Assembly (NCBI GenBank): GCA_022457155.1
Contig: JAJGOT010000286.1
Location: forward strand, 761,001 to 825,000
DNA from: Cladopsammia gracilis
Taxonomy: Eukaryota > Cnidaria > Anthozoa > Scleractinia > Dendrophylliidae
Direction of reading: 5' to 3'
DNA length: 64,000 nt
Shown here: positions 54,654 to 64,000 of the stretch, one piece after another
How positions within the stretch are numbered: the stretch's first letter is position 1
How the letters are laid out: each line of letters opens with the position of its first letter
The notes under the pieces: model-generated
The model's database searches: none
Told to the model about the DNA's origin: nothing
What the model saw: only the letters and a program-made list of their open reading frames with translations
Translations under genes and position numbers: made by a program

Positions 54654-54937
54654 TCATAAAGATTTTGTCGACAGGTAGAAACTAGATTTACGAATTATTC
54701 CAACAGACTTTGAAACTTTGTTGGCCACATGTGAGATTTCAGATTTCCAATTTAAATTTTCATCTACGATTACTCCCAAGAAAACACTTTCTTTTACTTG
54801 ATCAAGTTTATCGCCATTTATAAAAAGCTGAATTTTAACACCTGAACGTTTCTGACTTGGTTTAAATACCATAAATTTAGTTTTTTTAAGATTTAATGAG
54901 AGTCTGTTAGCACTCAACCAAATTGACAACTTATTTA
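54654..54937 (-). pseudogene. LINE reverse transcriptase fragment
   Basis: About 95 codons from TLNKLSIWL to FYLSTKSL. The frame ends at a stop at 54654, and later LINE sequence appears in another frame at 54548-54318 (KTQFYAHTDPIFKNLGIL). It lacks the catalytic palm. A remnant. Confidence 0.8.
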
Positions 54938-56416
54938 ATGTATGGAAGCGGGATCGGGATGACATGTCCGAAGCAAGCGGGATGGCGGGATGAAAGAAAA
55001 AACAGTGGCGGGAAGCGGGATTGGGAAACCCTATTTTAGACCCTCTACCTATTGAATGCATTGATATTGTATTCAATTTGTTTTTGGAAGGATTCGCTGG
55101 CATGTTAATTCATGAATCTTAAAATGAAATAAAGGGTATTGACGGTCAATGTGTTTCTTATTCAGGTGTTTTCGTGTATCTGAGACCTTCCGTTTATCAA
55201 GACTCAGGGAGCACACGAGGATGAGATTCAACATATTTATTATTGGCATTCTCAAGTTCTGACATGTTTTTCACCACTGAGGACGAATTGTTTCTGTATG
55301 AGCTGGACTCTCTCTTGTACATTTACGAGTGGCTTAGTGCCTTGTTCTTAGGCTGATTGACGTATTAGCTTCGTTTGGCTTAGTAGCCTACTCGCTCTTC
55401 TTCTTTCATGTTCTTTGATTTGAACAAGAGATTATAATTGGACAATTATTTTCTCTTGATTTGAATCAATGTTACGATAGTGGAATTTGATTAGCGCTCC
55501 TCGTAATTTCTGTTTTGCTTGGCATGTTGCCTGCTTTCTTTAACATGGTTCCGATTTCCTTCTTGAATTCTTCATCGGGTCTGATAAGTGCGCTTTGGCG
55601 TTGTAGCGTAACGTCTTTGGACAAGTCTCTTCTACCCTGTCAGCTTCGAGTTTTCTGATTGCGTTTTCTGATTTCTTGATTCTGTCCTTGTCGTGCCAGG
55701 AACGGATTCTCTGGACCCACCACGAAGATCAAAGGTCAAGAAAAGACAGGATAGACCTTCAATTAGACAATTTAAGTTGAGTCCTTTGAATGTAAGCTTT
55801 CTTTCGCAATGGTAGAGCGCGATGGCAAAAACATTTTCCGCAAATAGCGAGCGCGATGCGCGGGTCACTCGCTTGTTCGTTACGCTTTAATATGGCGGAC
55901 GACTGAAGAGGCTCGAAGACCGAAGTTTTTTTTATCAAACTACCGCGTTTTAACAGTGTTTAGATCGTTTAAAGTTATTTTAAGTGCGTCGAATGTCTAT
56001 AAAAGACGTGATGTCTTATTCTTCTCGCTCTTTACAGAGCGTCTTGTCAACAAATTCGTGTGCGGCAAGATTTTCATTTTGACTCGTTAGATTCGCAATG
56101 GTCAGAGTACGATGGCAAAAACATTTTCCGCAGAACGTGGTTTTCAGTTAAAAGCGTTGCCAAATAGCGAGCGTGAATTACGGATCACACGCTTGTACGC
56201 TGCACTTTGTTTCTCGTGCTCTTTACAAAGTGTTTTGCAGTCCAAACTAGACGCGCTCCTTTGCACGATCGAGTACCACCAAAGTACTTTTTTTTTTGTT
56301 ATGGAGTAAAACATACACCTTGTTTCGCCATTTTGCCCCATTTTCTTTGTAATTTGGCTCTTTTGTCAGACGGAAGCTTTTCAAATTTAGCGCTCTGGAC
56401 CGTAATGGAGTCATGT

Positions 56417-56904
56417 CATGGAGTAGCGAGCCAACCCCCGGGACACTTCGTGACGACAGTCATGGAGTAGCTTGCCAACCCCCGGGACACTTCGTGACGA
56501 CAGTCATGGAGTACCGAGCCAACCCCGGGACACTTCGTGACGACAGTCATGGAGTAGCGAGCCAACCCCCAGGACACTTCGTGACGACAGTCATGGAGTA
56601 GCGAGCCAACCCCCGGGACACTTCGTGACGACAGTCATGGAGTAGCGAGCCACCCCCCCGGGACACTTCGTGACGACAGTCATGGAGTAGCTTACCAAAC
56701 CCCGGGACACTTCGTGACGACAGTCATGGAGTAGCGAGCCAACCCCCGGGACACTTCGTGACGACAGTCATGGAGTAGCGAGTCACCCCCCCAGACACTT
56801 CGTGACGACAGTCGTGGAGTAGCGAGCCAACCCCCGGGACACTTTGTGACGACAGTCATGGAGTAGCGAGCAACCCCCGGGACACTTCGTGATGACACAC
56901 ATGG
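56417..56904. repeat. 44-bp minisatellite, about 11 units, unit D
   Basis: Same repeat. It shares GTACCGAGCC, CAGTCGTGGAG and the flanking CATGGGGTGCC with unit B but has five more units. Confidence 0.95.
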
Positions 56905-57655
56905 GGTGCCATTGTGTTTAGCGACATATACTTACAGTGCCCATTTTCTTGATGCGCAGCATAATTATTTGCATATACAGAACCAGTCGGTTGTAATAGC
57001 TTTGGGAATGCTCTAGTCTCTTGGCAGATTCAACTGCTATCAATTATGCATTTTGACGCGTGATGTTAATACCAAGGTGTGATAAAATTAACAATTGCGG
57101 GACGCGCTCTTTTTAAAGCATTTTGTTAACAAATTCGTGTGGGGCAAGATTTTTTTTTAATCTTTAGATTCGCAATGGTTAGAGCGCGATGGCAAAAACA
57201 TTTTCTGAAGAACATGGTTTTCAGTTAAAAGCATTGCCAAATAGCGAGTGCGCTGCGCGGGTCACTCGCTTGTTCGTTATGCTTTTTTACTCAAACGCGT
57301 TCCAAACTAAAATGTGGCATTACGATTTAGACAAATTCAGAGTAAATACAAAGGTACACTACAAAAATGACTTATTTTTACGGATAAATTATCAACCTAC
57401 CTCGTAAATTGGTTTTTGCACGTAGTAGTTTGTACAACCTCTTCGGAAATTAGTGGAAAATTGGCCAAAATTAAAATGTGAAGTTTTTTTCGGAAAAGCC
57501 ATTTCACTACTTTTTTAGTTGGATAATTTTTAAATTATAAAATTTTTAAATCGTAAAATCATGCAAAACTGATAGGAGAGTTTTCTCTGTTTGCAAGGAA
57601 GCACAAAATTCTTTCAAGCGAATTTGTCATTTTCAGGAATTAAATTTAAAACCTG

Positions 57656-59097
57656 TTCAGAATTTCTGATCTCTCCCGAATCCTAAGAGGTTTCAGAAAT
57701 TCTGATCCCCCCCGTCAATTACCGAACAAAAACAGCTATATACAACTTATTCTAAAAGGATTCAGAATTCAGAAATTATGATCCCCCCATCAATTAACTG
57801 AACGAAAACAACTATATACATCTTATTCTAAAAGGTTTCAGAAATTCTGATCCCCCCGTCAATTAACCGAACAAAAACCGCCATGTACATTTAATTCTTA
57901 TAAATTCAGAAATTCTGATCCCCCCGTCAGTTAACTAAACAAAAACAGCCATATACATCTAATTTTTAAAAATTCAGAAATTCTGATCCCCCCGTCAGTT
58001 CACTGAACAAAAACAGCCATATACATCTAATTCTTAAAAGTTCAGAAATTCTGATCCCTCTGTCAGTTAACTAAACAAAAACAGCCATATACATCTAATT
58101 CTTAAACGTTCAGAAATTCTGATCCCCCCCGTCAGTTCACTGAACAAAAACAGCTACCGGTATATACATCTATTTCTTAAAAATTCAGATCCCCACTATC
58201 AGTTAACCGAACAAAAACAGCTACCGGTATATAAATCTATTTCTTAAAAATTCAGAAATTCTGATCCCCACCATCAGTAAACTAAACAAAAACAGCTACA
58301 GTAAACACCCGCATATAAGAACGCACGATTTTGGAGGTTAGGCTGATCAGCTTCTTATTTATCGGGTGCTTAGTGAAAAATCAGCCTGAAGGTGTTCTTA
58401 AATTGTTCTTAAATTTTGTTGTTGGAATTCAGAACTGTAACAATGCAAAAAATGCTTGAGATTAAATTAGCATATTTAATGGCAAGAAAATGTACCACAG
58501 TACTGTATGTCTCCCTACAAGTAACTAGATCATTTGAAGGGAAAAAAGCTCAAAACAAATGCAAAACAGTATCACAGCTGATGAGCTGTAGTTATTTGGC
58601 AACAGGCCTTCTGTATGATCTGAATTTTTTTTAATGTCTTATCCATTTTATAAGAACATTTTGTATTTCCAGGCTGATTTTGTTCTTATAAAAATGGTGC
58701 TTTATTTGCAAAATTTCAGCCTGATGTTCTTAATCCATGTGTTCTTATATGCGGGTGTTTACTGTACTGGTATATGCATCTATTTCTTAAAAATTCAGAA
58801 ATTCTGATCCCCACCATCAGTTAACTAAACAAAAACAGCTATGTACATCTAATCCTTAAAAATTCAGAGATTCTGATCCCCCCGTCAGTTAACTAAACAA
58901 AAACAGCTATGTACATCTAATTCTTAAAAATTCAGAAATTCTGATCCCCCCGTCAGTTAACAAAACAAAAACAGCTATATACATCTAATTCTTAAAAATT
59001 CAGAAATTCTGATCTCCCCAACTGTCAGTTAACCAAACAAAAACAGCTATATACATCTAATAATATTATTCTAAAAGGATTCAGAATTTCTAATTCC
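57656..59097. repeat. 68-bp minisatellite, unit D, interrupted by a MITE
   Basis: Counterpart of 15162-16603 with the MITE at 58299-58764. Confidence 0.92.
58299..58764. mobile_element. TA-flanked MITE, unit D
   Basis: Same element and site. There is a small internal change near 58480 (AATGGCAAG for AATAGAAAAG). Confidence 0.88.
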
Positions 59098-59311
59098 CAT
59101 GTCATGAGTGAGGTGCAGGATTGCAGAAAATTAATTCAGTTTTTTTAGAATGAAGCACGATACAATGGGATGTATTGTTATTCAGTGAGATAGAAACAGG
59201 ACTTCCATCTCATTAAACTAGTTTTCTGCAATCCCGCACCTTAGTGCTTGTCACTTACATCATGTACATGTAACTTAAAACTGAAAGGAATCAGAATTTC
59301 TGACCTCATCA

Positions 59312-59525
59312 CTTAACCCTTTCACTACCAGAGTCAATCATGGAGACATGTACATGTAGTGAAGTCCTAACTTTTGAGTCTGTGGAAAAAATCCTACATT
59401 GTATGTACAGCAGTACAGTGCTTTCACATGATACAGTTACCATTTGGTTTCAATATTTTACAACATAAAATTTGGGATTTTTCTTGAATTTCGATACTTG
59501 GCACTCTTGGTATTTAAAGAGTTAA
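59312..59525. mobile_element. TTAA-flanked MITE with one monomer, unit D
   Basis: Counterpart of 16818-17031. In unit C this element is absent because of the deletion after 46725. Confidence 0.75.
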
Positions 59526-60869
59526 CTGTGACAAAAACATGAGTGAAATTTGTGGTCCTCTCAGTTTGCTATCAACTTAAGCAGTTGAAAAAACAACCTG
59601 ACAAAATTCAGGCTTCTAATTAAATAAAACTAATAGAAAGATGTAGCCTGTTTCTGGATGTTTTCTTTGTATTGTGTTTTTCCTCTGATAGTCACAACGA
59701 GATGCCACTGATCATCCTTCTTTGGACATGATCAACAGAGGTGGATCAACATACTGTTATACATGTACATAAATGGATGACCTCATTTGTAGTTCTGCTA
59801 GTGATTCCATTTCCTGAAAATCAGATATGGTATTGACTTTAAGTAATTACTCAAATTTAACACTTATTAATCAATTAAATTAATTCCTCGCAAAGCGAGG
59901 TTTATAAATTTGTCGGCCCTCGGGAGCTGAGCCGCGCGAATTCAAGTGAAAAATATATTTATACTTGATGGTGTCCGGCAGTTGCCAGGAAACAAAAATC
60001 GCAACCGCTGACAATGCCGCGCTCTCATGTTTATTCATGGAGGCCGCGCTGTCGGGTTTATCCTTTACTCGTCGTCAGTGAAACACAACCAATTTCTGAT
60101 GCAAGTGAAAAATGAAAATGAAAAAATGAAAAATGGAGGGAAGTGCCTGAGGATATTTTGGTACCCAGTCCCATACCAGTTACAGCAACCCACAGCTCAA
60201 AACCCATTTATTTTATTTTAGGAAGACAGGGTACTTAGTACAAGTTAAATGGAAGCGACTAGGAACAACAATGTCTCAACTTTAAATTTCGGGGCCATTG
60301 CCGGCCTGCAACTCAACCTCTCCAGTCAAATCAGAAATTCCATCTCTCCCTCCCACATTGCTACACGTATTTCTAGTATTATGGTACATGTATTTCATGG
60401 CATTGAGTAACCCACCGTTTACATGAGAATCGCAAACTCATCTCCGGATAGGGGGGGGGAGAGACAACTTGGATGGGCGAGTTGTCTCGCCTCGGCAGGT
60501 AGGGTAACCCTGGCAGGTGGGACAACTTTTTCTCATATACACTTTGGCTTGCCTACACCAGACGAGACAGATCAAATTGTTCCAGGAGCCCGTGTGTTTT
60601 AGGTCGGCAGAGACCAAACATGCAAAAAAATGGCATCGCGAGAGAGATTAGTGTGCTAGAGGGGACAGCTGTTACAACTCACAACTCCATATAAATGCTC
60701 CGTAAAGTTGTCTCGGGGGGAGGGATGTCTCAGGTACCAGAGACTATATAAATAGGGCCTAAATTTCGAGTTGCATTAAGTGTACATGTACTCTTACTCG
60801 CACTGTTCTGAGCCACACTGGTCTGAGTTCATACCAGTCTCTTTTAAATAGCAATATTGAGTGGGTCAT

Positions 60870-61778
60870 TGGGACATTCCATTTTTTATCCACACCCCCC
60901 TCTATGGAAGGCATGATTCAGACACCCCCTCTCTCCCCTCTCTACAGAAGGCATGATTCCGACATCCCCTGGTCAAATCCCATTATTTGAGAAAATTGAT
61001 TTTTGTGACGTCATAGCTTAAGCACAGTCACTATACATGTATAGAGTGTTTTCACTGACGTCATCAAACTTCAGAAGCAGTTTTTGATTCCAAAATGTTT
61101 ATGGAATTGTAGAGAGTTGACCACTACACATCTGGGCCAAATTTTGAAGCGCAAGAGCATTTCATTCAAGAGTTATAGGCGAACGAGTATAGACATTTTT
61201 AGTAAGAAATGTATGGAGCGGTCATCTTGGTGTCCCACTTAGGGACATCAACATGGCGGCCAAAAAATTAAAGACTTAATAACACCAAAACTCTCATCAC
61301 AAAATATTATATTCATTATAAGAGGGATGAAATCGGCTAATAAGCATCTATAATTCCTTAATAACTTTCAACTAGTTCAATTTTGTTTATTTTCACGGCT
61401 TATCTGAAATAGGGTGACGAATTACGTGACACATTTACAACCTTTATAAATCGAAAATGAAACATCGTTAAAACCCGAAACTTTTTGTGAAAGATTATAA
61501 CACTGGTATCCACATACCATGTTAGAAACAGCTTTGTAGGATGTATACTTTAGATTTTTTATTTTTATGACGTCATGTGAAAACACTCTATATAATTTCC
61601 AACACCTCATGTAGACTAAAATAGTGATTCCGACACTCCCTATAGGCTCAACCTAGTGATTCAGACAGTCCCTCATAATGGACTAATTCAAGACTCCGAC
61701 AGGGTCGTTTCAGACCTTACTAATTATGCCTTCCATAGGGGGTGGGGAGGGGGTGCGGATAAAAAATGAAATGTCCCA
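60870..61778. mobile_element. 0.92-kb MITE, unit D
   Basis: Counterpart of 19188-20107 with the nested element at 61040-61592. A deletion of about 0.27 kb lies just to its left. Confidence 0.82.
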
Positions 61779-61908
61779 TTCTTATGCAACGGTTTAATTT
61801 GAAAAATTAATAACACGTTTCCAAAAAACAAAAACAAAATATATTAACCTGGAAGAAGGGTGATCAAAAGTGGTCAACCTAACATAAGCTTTAACCATCG
61901 CATACACA

Positions 61909-63792
61909 CCCGGCGGTACCAATCAATGAAAATCAATCATTGATTGCCAATCAATACAATCAATAATAATCAATAATAATCCATTGATTGATATTGATTG
62001 GTTCAACCAATCAATAAATATCGATACTCACTCGCCCAGACTCCTTAATTGCTATTGATTATTATTGATTTTTATAGATAATCAATAACTGATCGTGCAA
62101 TGTAAAAACCCGCGTTTCAAGGCATTTGAGATCAGATTTGCCCACTGTTACCTTGATTCCCCCGGCGGCCTCAACGGAAGATGTCAAAGCAATTAGAGGT
62201 TGCAATAGCCATATTCTGTGTCGTAAAAGGATACCACCTGTGTCCTTTTCACGTGAACGAAGGAGAAATGTTTTCCGTTAGTAAGAAGAGGGGAGAATGC
62301 GGAAACGCGTTCAAAGTTCTGAATGATCGGGGGCAGCTTGGCCACCTCTTTCTTATTTTACAGCCAAATTAGTTGTATCGCGATGCGCAAAATGCAAACA
62401 TCGAAGAATTTTCTGCTTTTTCTGTTCCGTCAATCATCTCAGTGGGAGGCGGGGTTAACACAGAGCGAGTTTTTAGCGCGATGAGAGATTCCCGCAAGTT
62501 TGATTCGGAGAGTTCAATGGCGATAAATTTTATTCGAAGAGCTGAGGAGAAAGAGAAAGGATGCTTAATCGAAGAAGATGGATACGGGAGAGGAATTCAG
62601 AAAGTTAATTTTATCCGTCGATTTTTACCTTAGAATTTGTGTCTTCGCTTGTAAATCTGATTTGCATCGGGCATATTAAATTAGTGAGCTCCGCTGGCGT
62701 TGGACGTTTTATCGGCTTCAAAAGTTTGCATCTAAAAAAATTTGACGACTAGAGATGGGGAAAACCTTCTTCAACTTCCATGGAATATTTCATTTATATG
62801 CTGACAAAATCGACTCCGCTGGCCAGCCGAGAAGTTTGAGCTTTTCCTGTTGTTTACTGTTACGGTCGACCGGTCGTGCATCAACGGTAATAATATGCAA
62901 ATGTAAACTGACAGTATGTATGTCGAAAACAAATGTGAAAAACGACGGAAAATAAAAGAAAATATACAAAAACAAGAAGCGATGCGATTGAATATGAACT
63001 AAATATTTGAAAGAAATCATCTCGAAGATGATTTTGAAGATGAAATCATTGACAGAATTTTCGGCTATAAGTTTGTCTTACGGTACACTCTTTCGTCTCG
63101 GGCGCAGAAATTTGATCATAATTCCGTTTTGGTCTTTTAATCACGCCGATTACAGGTATTTTACAGTTTCCAGGTATTTCTTGCATTTAGCTCGTTTAAT
63201 TTTTCATTTCAGTCTTTAATTAAAACTGCCCAAGCAAATGCATAACTCCGCCTCCCACTGAGATGATTGACGGAACAGAAAAAGCAGAAAATTCTTCGAA
63301 GTTTGCATTTTGCGCATCGCGATACAACGAATTTGGCTGTATCTTCTCTTTCAGTTGCACGGGTAAATTTTGGTCAATTTTCGCACATTCAGGTTGCATA
63401 GAACTGAATTCATTAAGTGATAAAATCAAAGCCTTTCTATGTGAAGGACTTAGCATTTTTTTCCAGATTGAAAAGGTAAATGCTTATTTTACTACTTGTT
63501 AAGTTTTAATGTTGTGCTGTCAAATGATGCATGTAAGGTATGTTTGAGAAACGTTTATCTTTAACTAGACTGCATTGACTAGTTAGAGTGCTTAAGAATT
63601 TAAATAAACTTACGACAAATATATTGTGTATAATGCAAACAGGAAATGTAAGCTTGTTGTCTGCCGTTTGCCGTCCTATAGTGTATAAAAGCAGGACTCG
63701 TCGCGTACAAATACGGCGGCTGCACGTTCGCGGGTAAAAATTACGCAATGCTTAATCTCTGTAATGAGGTAGTTATAAACCTATTAAAAACC
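61909..63792. mobile_element. CAATCAAT-ended element, right end missing, unit D
   Basis: The left end is intact. Homology stops at 63792, where other sequence begins. Confidence 0.83.
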
Positions 63793-64000
63793 GGGTGTTA
63801 GTAATCGGCGTAATGGCGTAACGAGTAACGGCGTAACAGCGTAACGAGAATCGGCGTAACGGATTTTTTTTTCTTTTTTTTTTTTCATTTTTACGACTGA
63901 GTTTATGAACGAGTATATCGGTTAGCGTGAAAGCGGCGCTCAGTTGGTTGATATGTCGTAAACTTTTTGCCGCTTGACAACTCGCTTTGAATCGTCATGG
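63793..64000. repeat. right flank beyond unit D with GCGTAACG repeats
   Basis: Directly after the break come short irregular repeats (GGCGTAATGGCGTAACGAG, GGCGTAACAGCGTAACGAG, GGCGTAACGG), then a T run of about 30 and unrecognised sequence. It could be the start of another insertion in unit D or the true end of the array. The window ends before this can be decided. Confidence 0.7.

Larger units (their letters stand above)
53980..54939 (-). mobile_element. 5'-truncated LINE fragment inserted in unit D
   Basis: Units A to C read GCAAAACATGTATTTTGG, while D has 960 bp between GCAAAACAT and GTATGG, with TTT lost at the site. On the minus strand the insert starts in the reverse transcriptase downstream of where the YADD box would be (LSIWLSANRLSLNLKKTKF, then FLGVIVDENLNWK). 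It continues after a frameshift to LINE C-terminal sequence (54548-54318) and ends in an A-rich tail. CR1/Jockey-like by appearance. No clear target duplication. Inactive. Confidence 0.85.
51879..55033. repeat. GCGGGA-rich module, unit D, interrupted by a LINE fragment
   Basis: Same module, lengthened by the insertion at 53980-54939. There is also a short duplication GCGGGATGGCGGGATG near 54978. It shares variants with unit A in its first kilobase. Confidence 0.45.
51867..63792. repeat. tandem macro-repeat unit D (truncated, 11.9 kb)
   Basis: Fourth direct copy. Its left junction keeps the 18 bp that B and C lack. It contains a LINE fragment (53980-54939) and a deletion of about 0.27 kb at 60841. 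Homology stops at 63792, inside the CAATCAAT element, in the middle of what is an 85-codon frame in the other units. Confidence 0.92.

Overview
The window is animal nuclear DNA, most likely from a cnidarian such as a stony coral or anemone. The evidence is two nuclear genes for mitochondrial proteins (one with classic GT-AG introns, one with an inferred 5' UTR intron), a Ty3/Gypsy retrotransposon, many small inverted-repeat elements and a tRNA-derived SINE. The cnidarian assignment is inference from the general look of the repeats and proteins, not a database result.

Left region (1-10287). The 5' part of NDUFS1 (complex I 75-kDa subunit) lies on the minus strand. Six coding exons are visible from 4839 down to 920 and the rest of the gene is off the left edge. 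Head-to-head with it is a uL2m/MRPL2-like mitochondrial ribosomal protein gene (6555-7412, plus strand), probably with a 5' UTR intron. The roughly 0.3-kb shared promoter holds two opposed YY1-like motifs. The introns carry a SINE, foldback elements, one of them containing a tRNA-like gene, and other MITEs. An 88-bp minisatellite lies at the left edge (1-888), and the same minisatellite recurs inside a TTAA-flanked MITE at 7911-8741. From 8742 to 10287 I see no gene, only an inverted repeat pair and a cluster of CCAAT and E2F-like motifs.

Right region (10288-63792). This is a tandem array of one roughly 12.5-kb unit: A 10288-23590, B 23591-36111, C 36112-51866, D 51867-63792 (truncated). Each unit carries, in order: a GCGGGA-rich module with an array of self-complementary 63-bp repeats; a 44-bp minisatellite; a 68-bp minisatellite with a TA-flanked MITE in it; a single-monomer version of the 88-bp-repeat MITE; a TA microsatellite; a 0.92-kb MITE with another MITE nested inside; and a 2.5-kb element with CAATCAAT-rich inverted ends and a 7-bp target-site duplication that carries gene-fragment-like frames. 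I recognise no conventional host gene in the unit. The copies are closely similar, but which copies share variants changes along the unit, which points to unequal exchange or gene conversion.

Unit-specific events: unit C carries a complete Ty3/Gypsy element (40615-45382) with LTRs that read as identical, a 5-bp target duplication, a tRNA-Ser-like primer site and one open 1400-codon gag-pol frame. Units A, B and D show the empty site. Unit D carries a 5'-truncated LINE fragment (53980-54939). Unit A has a private insertion of about 0.6 kb. Unit C has two large deletions. Unit D ends abruptly at 63792 against GCGTAACG-type repeats.
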